A stretch of 64,000 nt of DNA from Candidatus Levyibacteriota bacterium (GCA_027334565.1 DAHWUP010000001.1:177164-241163); one strand, 5' to 3'; positions 8,941 to 16,899 are shown, counted from the first letter of the stretch. Numbers and translations are program-made. Notes: generated by a model from the sequence alone, not told the origin.

Positions 8941-9708
8941 CTAGTCCTTTAAATAAGTCGCTTTTAACATTTCTAATGAATCTTTCATGAATATAATGTT
9001 TTTATTCTTCAAAACCTCATAAGTGTTTAATAAATTTGAAGCACGAATGCTGACACCGCTGATGTTTCTGGCCGATTTAACGACGTTTTCAAAATCTTTA
9101 GTGGCTTTGGGTGTGACCAGCAACAATTGCGGGTTTTTCCCTTCAAGCGCCAAGCCATTTAGGGCCTGCGACATGATTTTTGTCTTCGGCTCGAGCTTTT
9201 CGTATCCTTTTACAATTTTGATTTCTCCCGCTTTAAGCTTAGCGGTCAAAGCGCTGAAAAGAGCCGCTTTTCGCATTTTCTGATTCAGTTTAAGGGAATA
9301 GTCCCTCGGTTTAGGTCCGAATGCGATACCGCCGCCGACAAAAATCGGAGCCGATTTCGCACCGTGTCTGGCCCGTCCGGTTCCTTTTTGTCTGTAAATT
9401 TTTCGCGTCGAAATTTTCACTTCTCCTCTTGATTTGGTTTTTACCGTACCCCTTCTCTGGTTTGATAAATATATTCTTACCGCTTGCGACATCAAAGGGT
9501 TGTTAACCTTTGCGTCAAAAATTTCCTTCGGCAGGGTCACCGTTTCGGTCGAATGTCCTCTTATGTCGTATACTTTTTGACGAAGTCCGGTTTCTACCAA
9601 GGGCGTTTTTGTTACGGAACTTGCCACGGATCTCGCGGGCGTTGATGCCGCCTTTTTAGCGGACGGTTTTACTGTTTTACCAACCGGTGATTTTTTAGTT
9701 ACTGGCAT
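8941..9708 (-). CDS. rplD: Large ribosomal subunit protein uL4 with N-terminal extension
   Basis: 255 aa. The L4 body starts around residue 45 (VYDIRGHSTETVTLP) and contains the tunnel loop region GRARHGAKSAPIFVGGGIAFG. It is preceded by about 44 residues rich in Ala, Lys, Ser, Thr and Pro, not found in standard L4 and likely disordered. The start overlaps the rplC stop by one base. An internal start could shorten it, but no ATG is present before the body. Confidence 0.94.
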   Translation of the reverse strand: MPVTKKSPVGKTVKPSAKKAASTPARSVASSVTKTPLVETGLRQKVYDIRGHSTETVTLPKEIFDAKVNNPLMSQAVRIYLSNQRRGTVKTKSRGEVKISTRKIYRQKGTGRARHGAKSAPIFVGGGIAFGPKPRDYSLKLNQKMRKAALFSALTAKLKAGEIKIVKGYEKLEPKTKIMSQALNGLALEGKNPQLLLVTPKATKDFENVVKSARNISGVSIRASNLLNTYEVLKNKNIIFMKDSLEMLKATYLKD

Positions 9709-10676
9709 TATTCAACAACCTCCTTATTTACCGTTGTTGCTTCCGAACCATCTGGTTTCGTCGAAGCTGCCGGTTCGCCTTGCGCTACGTCCTTATTTTC
9801 CGCCTGGATATCGGATTGAACAGGTTCCGCATTTTTGGTTTCGGTATCTGATTCCTGATCCGGCTGGGCAGTTAAAGTCTGAACCGATTCCGGCTCTTTA
9901 ACCGTTTCTGTTTCATCGTTTACAACCGTTTCATCGGCCGGAATGTCTTTTTGCTCCGGTTCCGCTTCGGGCTCGCTATATAAAGGTACAAATTTTTTAT
10001 TTTCTCCTACTTTTTTAACCAGCAGAAGCGAGTTGATTCTACCCGGCACCAAACCCCTAATTAGCAATACTCCGTCGTTGGTGATATCGATGACCTCCAA
10101 ATTTTTAACGGTGACCCTATCACTTCCCATTCTTCCTGCCATTTTCTTGCCTCTATACACTCTTCCAGGTGTAGTGGTTTGACCGATAGAACCGGGAGCT
10201 CTTTCGCGATCGGATTGTCCGTGGGTTCTGGGACCGCCCTTAAAATGATATCTTTTCACCCCACCGGCCCAACCCTTTCCTTTGGAAACACCGGTAACGT
10301 CGATTATGTCACCCGCTGTAAAAATTTCACCAACGGCCACTTCCGTACCCAAAACGGCGCCGGCAATATCTTCAACCCTGACTTCCTTAAAGTATTTGGG
10401 TGAGGGAATGGTCGTTCTTGTTACTGCGGGGTCTGTTTCGGAAGTTTGTTTCGGGGAATTAAGTGCCTTTTGGACGTGACCGAAAATCGCTTTATTCGTC
10501 CTTTTCTTGGCATCCATCCCAAGTTGAATCGAATTGTATCCTTCTTTATCCTGAGTTTTTATTTGAGTGATAACATTTCCGGCAACCGTCACCCCGGTCA
10601 ACGGAACCCTCGTTCCGTCTTGCAGGAATCCCTGTTTTTGATAAGTTTTTTTACCGATAAGTGCGTTTAATTGCAT
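9708..10676 (-). CDS. rplC: Large ribosomal subunit protein uL3 with long acidic C-terminal tail
   Basis: 322 aa from ATG (MQLNALIGKKTYQKQGF), with AAGGA a few bases upstream. The frame is open to a GTG 17 codons earlier, but that would run through the leader hairpin. The body (about 225 aa) carries VTGVSKGKGWAGGVKRYHFK, GGPRTHGQSDRERAPGSIG and KKMAGRMGSDRVTVKN, the rRNA-contacting loop. After about residue 225 follows a roughly 95-residue tail rich in Glu, Asp, Pro, Thr and Gln, foreign to canonical L3 (about 210 aa). Confidence 0.94.
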   Translation of the reverse strand: MQLNALIGKKTYQKQGFLQDGTRVPLTGVTVAGNVITQIKTQDKEGYNSIQLGMDAKKRTNKAIFGHVQKALNSPKQTSETDPAVTRTTIPSPKYFKEVRVEDIAGAVLGTEVAVGEIFTAGDIIDVTGVSKGKGWAGGVKRYHFKGGPRTHGQSDRERAPGSIGQTTTPGRVYRGKKMAGRMGSDRVTVKNLEVIDITNDGVLLIRGLVPGRINSLLLVKKVGENKKFVPLYSEPEAEPEQKDIPADETVVNDETETVKEPESVQTLTAQPDQESDTETKNAEPVQSDIQAENKDVAQGEPAASTKPDGSEATTVNKEVVE

Positions 10677-10694
10677 GTTTTCCTTCCAGACAAA

Positions 10695-10719
10695 CAAAAA
10701 GCGACCACACAGAGTCGCT
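10695..10719 (-). terminator. Terminator-like hairpin (possible attenuator) in the rplC leader
   Basis: On the minus strand a 6-bp stem (AGCGAC/GTCGCT) closes an 8-nt loop and is followed directly by TTTTTG. It lies about 20 nt upstream of the rplC ATG and downstream of the promoter-like site at 10796-10824. It can act as a terminator for the upstream transcript or as an attenuator of the ribosomal protein operon. Seen in the sequence; function inferred. Confidence 0.55.
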
Positions 10720-10758
10720 CTTATCACAAAATTTGTAAAAAGCCTCCTATGTAGCTTC

Positions 10759-10768
10759 GATCACCTCC
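10759..10768 (-). promoter_or_regulatory. Perfect anti-16S tail complement in rplC leader
   Basis: The minus strand reads GGAGGTGATC here, a 10-base perfect complement of the canonical bacterial 16S rRNA 3' end (GAUCACCUCC). No start codon sits at normal spacing downstream, and it is about 80 nt before rplC. It lies inside a possible 11-codon mini-ORF (ATG at 10780-10782, stop TAG). It may be a regulatory ribosome-binding or standby site. Confidence 0.4.
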
Positions 10769-10795
10769 ATTTGCCTGATCATTTTGTTAAAAGTT

Positions 10796-10824
10796 ATTAT
10801 ATAGAAATTCGTGCCTAAATGCAA
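10796..10824 (-). promoter_or_regulatory. Probable promoter of the rplC (S10-spc) operon
   Basis: On the minus strand a perfect -10 TATAAT (10796-10801) lies 17 nt from a weak -35 TTGCAT (10819-10824). Transcription would start near 10789 and give a leader of about 110 nt to rplC that contains the 16S-tail complement and the hairpin. Together these suggest a regulated leader separate from the tuf-rpsJ unit. Confidence 0.5.
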
Positions 10825-10836
10825 GGGGATGCGGTT

Positions 10837-11382
10837 TTATTCCTGCACGGGTTGCAAGCGTCCAAGAACGTTGCCGGTAACTTTGGCCGCCTCTTGGCCG
10901 GTCCTGGTCTCTTTTAGAAGCGTATGCAATTTGGGAGAGTAAACTCCAACGCCTTCGTCCTTCATCTGCTGGGTCTGTAAGAGTTCTTTCATGCAGGAGA
11001 AGGTTGTAACGTTGTCATCCGAAAAATCGATATCTATCGACAGCCAGCCCAGGAATTTTAAACCCTCCCTGGCTATCAAACGGTCTGCCGGTCCGCTCTC
11101 CTCTCCTTCAGCCTTCGGAGCAGGTTCGTATTCCATCACACGCTGATAGGCCGGCCTTAATTCTTCAAGCTTTGGATGTTCACGAAAATTAGAACCTAAA
11201 CTATAGCGCGCGCCTTTGATTTCCAGCCAACCGCTTTGCCCCGAGTCGATTATAGTTTTCGCTTCGGGAATCGCCTCTAGTGCATCGAATACCCTTTTTC
11301 TAAGGCCTGATACTTGTTCCGGACCCAAAGTACCTTCGGTTTCGTTTTGATGGTCTTCTGTTGTTTCCGCGGCCGCATCCAT
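10837..11382 (-). CDS. Unknown protein inserted between rpsJ and rplC
   Basis: 181 aa, not recognised. It is acidic and soluble, with no membrane segment or signal peptide. The first 20 or so residues are Glu/Thr-rich and probably disordered; the rest is predicted mixed alpha/beta, with ALEAIPEAKTIIDSGQSGWL and FLGWLSIDIDFSDDNVTTF as notable stretches. It interrupts the usually contiguous rpsJ-rplC order. No Shine-Dalgarno is evident; a TTGACT at 11412-11417 could be a -35 of its own. Codon usage resembles its neighbours, so it looks like a genuine lineage-specific gene. Confidence 0.7.
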   Translation of the reverse strand: MDAAAETTEDHQNETEGTLGPEQVSGLRKRVFDALEAIPEAKTIIDSGQSGWLEIKGARYSLGSNFREHPKLEELRPAYQRVMEYEPAPKAEGEESGPADRLIAREGLKFLGWLSIDIDFSDDNVTTFSCMKELLQTQQMKDEGVGVYSPKLHTLLKETRTGQEAAKVTGNVLGRLQPVQE

Positions 11383-11429
11383 GCATAAATGGTCTCATAA
11401 TAAGCAAGGCAAGTCAAGCTAAAAGAGGG

Positions 11430-11738
11430 TTACATCTTGATTTCGACGTTAACTCCCGCGGGGAGTTCAAGGTGGGTTAAGGAATCGATGGTTTTTTCCG
11501 TCGGGGAGACGATATCGATCAATCGTTTATGGATTTTTATCTGGAAATGATCCCTGGCATTTTTATCGATGAACGTGGATTTATTTACCGCATATACGCT
11601 GCGCTTTGAAGGAAGAGGTATCGGCCCGACCACTTTGGCACCGGTTCGAATTGCCGTATCAAGAATTTGTTGACACGTTGAGTCGATCACTCTAGCATCG
11701 TAACTTTTTAATTTTACTCTGATTCTTCCTTTTGGCAT
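11430..11738 (-). CDS. rpsJ: Small ribosomal subunit protein uS10
   Basis: 102 aa from the second in-frame ATG (MPKGRIRVKLKSYDARVID); an ATG two codons upstream is also possible. The loop GPIPLPSKRSVYAVNKSTF and the ending THLELPAGVNVEIKM are typical of S10. The protein also serves in transcription antitermination (NusE) in characterised bacteria. It follows tuf by about 55 nt and is separated from rplC by the unknown gene. Confidence 0.96.
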   Translation of the reverse strand: MPKGRIRVKLKSYDARVIDSTCQQILDTAIRTGAKVVGPIPLPSKRSVYAVNKSTFIDKNARDHFQIKIHKRLIDIVSPTEKTIDSLTHLELPAGVNVEIKM

Positions 11739-11793
11739 ATGCAATAAATATTAAAGAGCTAATGAACATCTTTGGGCAGAAGATAATGAAGAA

Positions 11794-12975
11794 TTAGGCG
11801 ATTATTTTGTTGATTACGCCTGCTCCGACCGTTTTTCCGCCCTCTCTCACCGCAAATCTAAGTCCTTCTTCCAAGGCAACGGGCGTGATAAGTTTGACGG
11901 TCATCTTAGTGTTATCTCCGGGCATTACCATCTCGACGCCCTGAGGCAAGGTGGATTCACCAGTAACATCGGTCGTACCGATAAAGAATTGCGGTCTGTA
12001 TCCCGAGAAGAAAGGTGTGTGCCTACCCCCCTCCTCTTTGGTCAGAATATAAATTTCCGCCTCAAATTCTTTGTGTGGTGTGATTGAGCCCGGTTTTGCA
12101 ATGACTTGACCTCTTTCCACATCGGTCTTCTCAACACCCCTAAGTAAGATTCCTACATTGTCGCCGGCCTGACCTTCTTCAAGGCTCTTTCTGAACATTT
12201 CTACGCCGGTAACCACCGACTGTTTGGTCGGTTTGATCCCGACAATTTCGACCGGGTCGTTAACCTTGATTTTTCCTCTTGAAATTCTTCCCGTTACGAC
12301 CGTCCCACGTCCTTTGATCGAAAAAACATCCTCGATCGGCATCAAGAAAGGTTTATCCAGGTCCCTGACCGGGGTCGGAATATAGGAATCGACCGCGTCC
12401 ATCAGAGCTTCAATTTGTTTCTCGGCTTCAGGGTCGCCTTCCAGAGCCTTAAGAGCAGAACCCCTGATGATCGGCACTTCGTTTCCGGGATACTGATATT
12501 TTGTAAGAAGTTCTCTTACTTCCATTTCAACCAGGTCCAAAAGCTCCGGATCGGAAACCATATCGCATTTGTTAAGGAAAACTACAATTGATGGTACCTG
12601 AACTTGGTGGGCAAGGAGTATGTGTTCTCTGGTTTGGGGCATGGGGCCGTCGGGAGCTGAAACTACGAGGATAGCGCCGTCCATCTGGGCGGCTCCCGTA
12701 ATCATGTTCTTAATGTAATCCGCATGGCCCGGTGCATCGATATGAGCATAATGTCTTTTGGCGGTTTCGTATTCGATGTGGGAAATATTAATAGTAACGC
12801 CCCTTGCTTTTTCTTCGGGGGCGTTATCGATGTCCTCGTATTTTTTGGCTTGTGCCATTCCCTTCTTGGCCAAAACGGTAGCAATAGCCGCCGTTAACGT
12901 GGTTTTACCATGGTCTACATGACCGATGGTACCGATATTTACATGTGGTTTATTTCGTACGTATTTGTCTGCCAT
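11794..12975 (-). CDS. tuf: Elongation factor Tu
   Basis: 393 aa GTPase delivering aminoacyl-tRNA. The G1 motif GHVDHGKT is at about residues 18-25, the switch region [14 protein letters not shown] around 58-71, G3 DAPGHADY around 79-86, and G4 NKCD around 134-137. Domains 2 and 3 are complete, including [15 protein letters not shown], and the length is normal. It is the first gene of the tuf-rpsJ unit with its promoter at 13013-13041 and no clear Shine-Dalgarno before ATG. Confidence 0.98.
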   Translation of the reverse strand: MADKYVRNKPHVNIGTIGHVDHGKTTLTAAIATVLAKKGMAQAKKYEDIDNAPEEKARGVTINISHIEYETAKRHYAHIDAPGHADYIKNMITGAAQMDGAILVVSAPDGPMPQTREHILLAHQVQVPSIVVFLNKCDMVSDPELLDLVEMEVRELLTKYQYPGNEVPIIRGSALKALEGDPEAEKQIEALMDAVDSYIPTPVRDLDKPFLMPIEDVFSIKGRGTVVTGRISRGKIKVNDPVEIVGIKPTKQSVVTGVEMFRKSLEEGQAGDNVGILLRGVEKTDVERGQVIAKPGSITPHKEFEAEIYILTKEEGGRHTPFFSGYRPQFFIGTTDVTGESTLPQGVEMVMPGDNTKMTVKLITPVALEEGLRFAVREGGKTVGAGVINKIIA

Positions 12976-12983
12976 GTTTTATC

Positions 12984-13006
12984 AAAAAAAATAACCCCTC
13001 AAGGTT
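12984..13006 (-). promoter_or_regulatory. 5'-terminal mini-hairpin and U-run in tuf leader
   Basis: The predicted tuf transcript would begin at about 13006 with AACCTTGAGGGGTT, able to fold as a 4-bp AACC/GGTT hairpin. It is followed by A and eight T's, about 10 nt before the start codon. It is short and weak, so function (5' stability or attenuation) is speculative. Confidence 0.3.
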
Positions 13007-13012
13007 GAATTT

Positions 13013-13041
13013 AATATACAATACTTTTTAAAAACCGTCAA
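13013..13041 (-). promoter_or_regulatory. Promoter of tuf-rpsJ
   Basis: On the minus strand -35 TTGACG (13036-13041) and -10 TATATT (13013-13018) are separated by exactly 17 nt. The start of transcription is expected near 13006, giving a leader of about 30 nt to the tuf ATG at 12975. Confidence 0.75.
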
Positions 13042-13051
13042 GAGGTAAAAT

Positions 13052-13393
13052 TTACTTTTCCGATTTTAATTTTTCTTTTTCTCTTAAAGAAAGGATATTT
13101 ATAACTTCGGATACCAAATATGCTAAAAAGGCATACACTAAAAGCGCAAAAAGAGTGGATAATTCCAGAACGAATCCACTCTTTAATACTTGATTCGGAA
13201 AAATTCCTACAAATGGTGCCAATACCGGTTGGGTTGTATCGTAAACCCAAGCCACGAACGGGGCTTGCGTGTTTGCGCCGAATAGCTTTAAAACTATCCT
13301 TAGTAATAGTAAAAATTCTACGACTGAAAATACTACATCCGCAAGAAATGTCAACGGAAGAAATTTATTCATGATAATTTGTGCGTTGTACAT
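13052..13393 (-). CDS. YggT family membrane protein
   Basis: 113 aa with two hydrophobic segments (about residues 12-36 and 74-98). The family motif is RIVLKLFGANTQAPFVAWVY, followed by DTTQPVLAPF. YggT proteins are small inner-membrane proteins, linked in some bacteria to cell division or osmotic tolerance, and often lie near ftsZ/sepF. Here it follows the Nudix gene by 60 nt, probably in one unit with it. An internal ATG eight codons in is an alternative start. Confidence 0.85.
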   Translation of the reverse strand: MYNAQIIMNKFLPLTFLADVVFSVVEFLLLLRIVLKLFGANTQAPFVAWVYDTTQPVLAPFVGIFPNQVLKSGFVLELSTLFALLVYAFLAYLVSEVINILSLREKEKLKSEK

Positions 13394-13453
13394 CTACAAC
13401 GGTCATAAACCCGGAAGTGTTACATATTTCGGTAGTTCTTAAAGCGGATTTTG

Positions 13454-13984
13454 TTATTTGAGTTGAAGATAATCCGAAATTCCGACCTTGATTGTCTTAA
13501 AAGCCAGATCCATATTCAAAATCTCCGTGGGTGGAAAATATTGATACTCCGAAACATCGTCCGAAACTTTAATTTCTCCCCGAGTGATTTTTGCAAAGAC
13601 CGCTACGCACAAAATCGGAAAATCAATGTGCTGATATTCATAAGAGTCCGTATATACTCCGACCAACCTATTTATCATTATTTCGACTCCCAACTCTTCT
13701 TTTATCTCCCGTATGACCGAGTGCTCAAAATTTTCTCCACCGTTTAAAAATCCACCCGGCCAATCCCATTTATTCTTTTGAGGATCAAATTTTCTTTTTA
13801 CCAATAATATTTCGCCTTTATCGTTTTCAATAACTACGGCATTACAGGGAACCGCGTTTTGATAAAATTTAAAACCGCATTTTTGACAAATTAAAAGATT
13901 ATCGGTTCGTTTTTTTAAAACTCCCGCACATTTAGGGCAAAATTTATAAACAGCCGCAGGACTCATGTTAGTATGGTTTTTCAT
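13454..13984 (-). CDS. Nudix hydrolase with N-terminal zinc ribbon
   Basis: 176 aa. The N-terminal zinc ribbon has CPKC (about residues 16-19) and CQKC (about 33-36). The Nudix box GGFLNGGENFEHSVIREIKE, continuing ELG, fits GX5EX7REUXEEXGU. The architecture resembles NADH pyrophosphatase-like enzymes (NudC/DUF4743 type) but is shorter, so the substrate (NADH, ADP-ribose or a (d)NTP) is open. An ATG six codons in (13966) lies one base after the stop of the preceding gene and may be the true start. Confidence 0.88.
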   Translation of the reverse strand: MKNHTNMSPAAVYKFCPKCAGVLKKRTDNLLICQKCGFKFYQNAVPCNAVVIENDKGEILLVKRKFDPQKNKWDWPGGFLNGGENFEHSVIREIKEELGVEIMINRLVGVYTDSYEYQHIDFPILCVAVFAKITRGEIKVSDDVSEYQYFPPTEILNMDLAFKTIKVGISDYLQLK

Positions 13985-14183
13985 CGGAGGTTTTCATTCC
14001 GCTTTTTATCGCATACAACAATTCTTCATCCGTCATCGTCTGCTCTTCATCGCCATGCATTTGACTGTAATGCTGTTTGACAATATCTTCCAATTTATAA
14101 TTCGCGTCCCAGCTGGCCTGCGAGTCGTCTTCGTATTCGTAAAGAACTTGTCCGCACTTCGGACAGGCAAAAGAATAATACAA
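13968..14183 (-). CDS. Small acidic protein with one CxxC, TTG start
   Basis: 71 aa, unrecognised. It opens MYYSFACPKCGQVLYEYEDD with one CPKCG knuckle and no second cysteine pair, so any metal site would need dimerisation or other ligands. The rest is helical and acidic. The start is TTG, chosen because a very strong Shine-Dalgarno AAGGAGGTGAGG lies 9-10 nt upstream. It sits between the histidine phosphatase and the Nudix gene, and both neighbouring gaps are under 40 nt, so an operon is likely. Confidence 0.75.
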   Translation of the reverse strand: MYYSFACPKCGQVLYEYEDDSQASWDANYKLEDIVKQHYSQMHGDEEQTMTDEELLYAIKSGMKTSDEKPY

Positions 14184-14219
14184 TTTACCTCACCTCCTTA
14201 AAAACTATACATATATTGT

Positions 14220-14876
14220 TTAAGCGTTTCTTTTTTCTATCCCCGAAATCTCTTGGATAAAAAAATCCACTCCGTCGCTTCTAAGCACGACGAATCCCGT
14301 ATTCGCAATCGCCCCGGAGCTTAACTCTCTGAACGTCCCGACGCCCAAATGCACCAAAAGCGCACGCATAACGAATCCGTGACTTACTACCAAAACCGTT
14401 TTGTTCGGATAGGCTATTGCGATTTCCCGAAGTGCCGTAATAAATCTCCCCAAGGCCTCCTCGGCACTTTCCATATCCGGAAAAAGTTTCCATTTCCAGA
14501 TTTTTTCCACAGGCATATTTTCGGGGTAATTAAAAATATTACCGATATCCAATTCCTCCCTAAGCTCTTTCTCGGTTTTTCCACCCAAATTTCCTTTACG
14601 GCGTTCTTCCAGAGCTTCTTTGGCAACAACAGCCATTTTTCGCTCCTTGGCCAAAATTTCCGCGGTATGTTTTGCACGGTTCAAATGCGAAGCAAAAATA
14701 GCGTCAAAATTGATATGGTTGAATTTAGAAGCCAGCGACTCAGCTTGTTTACGTCCGGTATCGGTAAGGTCCGAACCGAGTTTTGTTCGTTGCACCTCAT
14801 GGAGCCAATTACCGAAATTTATATTCCCCTCAGACTCTCCATGTCTAACCAGATAAATCGTGCAAAGTTTATCCAT
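14220..14876 (-). CDS. Histidine phosphatase (phosphoglycerate mutase-like)
   Basis: 218 aa. The catalytic RHGES motif lies at residues 11-15 (YLVRHGESEGN). A second histidine occurs in VVSHGFVMRALL around 166-177, and the conserved LEERRKGN segment with the acid catalyst glutamate is near 87. It belongs to the GpmB/CobC/PhoE branch; the substrate (phosphoglycerate, nucleoside phosphate or other) cannot be told. Its own extended -10 (TGTTATAAT) lies 7 nt before the ATG, suggesting a leaderless mRNA. Confidence 0.88.
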   Translation of the reverse strand: MDKLCTIYLVRHGESEGNINFGNWLHEVQRTKLGSDLTDTGRKQAESLASKFNHINFDAIFASHLNRAKHTAEILAKERKMAVVAKEALEERRKGNLGGKTEKELREELDIGNIFNYPENMPVEKIWKWKLFPDMESAEEALGRFITALREIAIAYPNKTVLVVSHGFVMRALLVHLGVGTFRELSSGAIANTGFVVLRSDGVDFFIQEISGIEKRNA

Positions 14877-14883
14877 TTAAACC

Positions 14884-14920
14884 ATTATAACATTTGACAT
14901 TTAGACAATTATCCTATAAT
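14884..14920. promoter_or_regulatory. Divergent overlapping promoters (14220 gene minus, 14931 gene plus)
   Basis: Minus strand: extended -10 TGTTATAAT (14884-14892), 7 nt before the phosphatase ATG. Plus strand: -35 TTGACA (14894-14899), 15-nt spacer, -10 TATAAT (14915-14920), 10 nt before the GTG of the next gene. Both units would make mRNAs with almost no leader. Confidence 0.65.
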
Positions 14921-14930
14921 ATTGTAACCC

Positions 14931-15416
14931 GTGAGAAATTACGAAACACAACCGTTATCGTCGGACGAAGAAGCTTCGGTTTTAGCCGATTTGAATCAGG
15001 AAATAGTGAACGCAAAACTTCGAACCGATTGGGATCTGGGAAGCGATTCGGGTTCTTTATATTTTTCAAGAGACACGCTTATCTTAACGCCCTTTGAGTT
15101 ATCCAAACTTTTTAAGCTTCCCGAAAGTTTTTTTGTTTTACCCGAAGAAGCAAAAATACCGAGTATAACGGAAAATCCTATGCTCAGAAACAGGTTTAAA
15201 CAATTGGTCGGTATCATGTGTTTTCTACAAAGAGTGATTCCCGACGTTTTTAGCAGGGACGACTTCTCAAGAACTCGTCAGGGGATCTTTGAACAGGAAT
15301 CGCCTTTACAACTTCTAAGCACCAGAGAGCCGGTTCAAGCATACACGATAATTAAAGAGCCGGCAAAATTTTGGGGATTCAGGGATACACAAATTCCGCG
15401 AAGATCTGTTTTCTAG
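14931..15416 (+). CDS. Unknown protein, GTG start
   Basis: 161 aa, not recognised. It is soluble, with no transmembrane segment. The central part (LTPFELSKLFKLPESFFVLP, then a helix ending in VIPDVF) resembles a compact mixed fold, and the C-terminus is Arg-rich (RDTQIPRRSVF). The start is GTG at 14931, supported by the promoter whose -10 ends 10 nt upstream. A stand-alone plus-strand gene between oppositely oriented units, it could be a regulatory or accessory gene; no function is assigned. Confidence 0.65.
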   Translation: MRNYETQPLSSDEEASVLADLNQEIVNAKLRTDWDLGSDSGSLYFSRDTLILTPFELSKLFKLPESFFVLPEEAKIPSITENPMLRNRFKQLVGIMCFLQRVIPDVFSRDDFSRTRQGIFEQESPLQLLSTREPVQAYTIIKEPAKFWGFRDTQIPRRSVF

Positions 15417-15442
15417 GTCTTGTGAACGTAGGCTTTTCCCCA

Positions 15443-15471
15443 TTGACAAAAAAAATTTTCTGCCGGACAAT
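15443..15471 (+). promoter_or_regulatory. Promoter of the 15479 gene
   Basis: -35 TTGACA (15443-15448), 17-nt spacer, weaker -10 GACAAT (15466-15471). Only 7 nt separate the -10 from the ATG at 15479, so the transcript should begin at or next to the start codon. Confidence 0.6.
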
Positions 15472-15478
15472 GAATTAA

Positions 15479-16075
15479 ATGTCAAGTAAGGAGTGCTTCA
15501 AGCTCCAATATTGCCCCACTGAACCGGAAGAAGGCAGTTTTATCATCTCCGGTCATGATAACCCCCGCTATGTAAACATTCCTGCGGAGCTGATTCACGC
15601 AACCGGTGAATTGGGTAACAAAAGAGCTAAATTTATCGAAGACAGAGTTGGGAAAATTCTACTTCATCGGACAAATGTCGTTGCCGACGTGACCCGAAAC
15701 GGTTTTAATAGCGAAGAGGACGGTTTGGGACACGATCTCACTCTGACATTACGCGATAACTGCCCCGTTAGAACCGTTCATGTACAAGTTAAAGCCAGTA
15801 GACGAGAGGTCGTGAACTATAAACGGTGGATAAAGAAAAAATATTTCCCGGATGCCGAAGACAACATTGAAGACCTCATTAAGGGTTGGCTAACGGAAAA
15901 CAATCTCATTTTAATCAATGGCATTGAAACCAAATCGGCGGATGAAATCCTGACCGACAGCTTCTATCCTCAATTGCAAAGGGTCTTCAACCGGGGTGAT
16001 ATACCAAGATCACCGGGCCAGTTAATTCTATTTAATGACATTCCGGAAGCTAAATTGCTTTCTCCCGCAGCTTAG
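15479..16075 (+). CDS. Predicted PD-(D/E)xK-fold protein (orphan nuclease-like)
   Basis: 198 aa. A glutamate-bearing helix (KFIEDRVGKILL, about residues 51-62) is followed by GHDLTLTL (about 83-90) and VHVQVKAS (about 99-106). That is the E...D...QxK arrangement of DUF4365-like restriction-fold proteins, with Gln in place of the usual Glu/Asp before x-Lys. A basic stretch (YKRWIKKKYF) and an NLILINGIE strand follow. The gene at 17515 has the same layout and is probably a paralog. No methylase or other restriction component is adjacent. Its last 26 nt overlap the convergent phosphatase gene. Confidence 0.55.
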   Translation: MSSKECFKLQYCPTEPEEGSFIISGHDNPRYVNIPAELIHATGELGNKRAKFIEDRVGKILLHRTNVVADVTRNGFNSEEDGLGHDLTLTLRDNCPVRTVHVQVKASRREVVNYKRWIKKKYFPDAEDNIEDLIKGWLTENNLILINGIETKSADEILTDSFYPQLQRVFNRGDIPRSPGQLILFNDIPEAKLLSPAA

Positions 16076-16505
16076 GCAAAAGTTGATTGATCCGATTTTT
16101 TATTTCTTCGAAAACTCCCTCGGTGAACTGTACTTTTTTAATTTCTTCCGATGAGGAATTAAAGGTGCTGTCTGTATCCTTAATATCCCATACTTCAAAA
16201 TTCTCAGGTTTATATCCGAATTTTTCGGTGCAATAAGTATATACATCATTATCCATGAATACGGTAAAATCCCCTTCTTCCAAAAGCGGCCTGGTGGTTT
16301 GGTCCCAAACCGGTTTTTCATACGGAATTAGGTGGTGATGTTGGATGATCCTTTGCGCATACCAGCTCACCGGACCGCATTGATTCAACGAGGCTGCAAC
16401 ACCGCTTGATACCGCTTTGATGTTGGGGAGTTCTTTTGAGTTAAGATAAGCTTCCGCCAGACGGCTCCTGAAGGTATTTCCCTTACAAATGAAGTGGATC
16501 GTCAT
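16050..16505 (-). CDS. Low-molecular-weight phosphatase family protein
   Basis: 151 aa. The N-terminal FICKGNTFRSRLAEAY matches the LMW-PTP/arsenate-reductase P-loop Cx5R, with C7 nucleophile and R13. The family's C-terminal DP motif is replaced by VWDIKDT, in which the Asp could still be the acid. It may act on phosphotyrosine or phosphoarginine, or as an arsenate reductase; no extra redox cysteines of ArsC are evident. A -10-like CATAAT lies 6 nt before ATG, so it is probably leaderless. Confidence 0.8.
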   Translation of the reverse strand: MTIHFICKGNTFRSRLAEAYLNSKELPNIKAVSSGVAASLNQCGPVSWYAQRIIQHHHLIPYEKPVWDQTTRPLLEEGDFTVFMDNDVYTYCTEKFGYKPENFEVWDIKDTDSTFNSSSEEIKKVQFTEGVFEEIKNRINQLLPKLREKAI

Positions 16506-16549
16506 ATTTTAATTATGAATTAGTTTGAAAAAGTTTTCAACCAAAATTT

Positions 16550-16837
16550 TCATTCTTGAGTGATCCTGATCAGTTCCGTTCTTAAAGATCCGGGCAAGAT
16601 CCCTTCGACATATTCAGACTTCCCCGGCATCAAAGATTTTGTTTCGCTTGTAGTTGGCCATGGGGGCGCAAACCGGGATTGCCTTACCATAATAAGCGAC
16701 GGGCCATTATCTCCCTGGAAAACGACATGCTTTGGGCTTGTTTTTGCGATACCGCTTGGAATACCGATCGGCATCGGACCCATATCGACCCGGGTCCATT
16801 GATTCAAATTTCTTAATACTTCAATTCTAACCGGCAT
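16550..16837 (-). CDS. Unknown 95-aa protein
   Basis: Not recognised; no membrane segment. It starts MPVRIEVLRNLNQWTRVDMG and contains several Gly/Pro-rich turns, suggesting a small beta-rich domain. An ATG two codons upstream exists, but the perfect TATAAT at 16848-16853 places the transcript start at about 16841, leaving this ATG with a leader of about 4 nt. An antisense frame of similar length overlaps it almost fully; the promoter and regular protein sequence favour the minus strand. Confidence 0.6.
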   Translation of the reverse strand: MPVRIEVLRNLNQWTRVDMGPMPIGIPSGIAKTSPKHVVFQGDNGPSLIMVRQSRFAPPWPTTSETKSLMPGKSEYVEGILPGSLRTELIRITQE

Positions 16838-16899
16838 AAGCATGGGGATTATACAACTTTTATCATTACTTTTCCTTAGGGTACCGGCGGAAGCTTATC

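Noticed and set aside
16560..16802. Plus-strand 80-codon frame opposite the unknown gene at 16550
   Set aside because: The minus frame has a perfect -10 at the right distance from its start; the plus frame has none.
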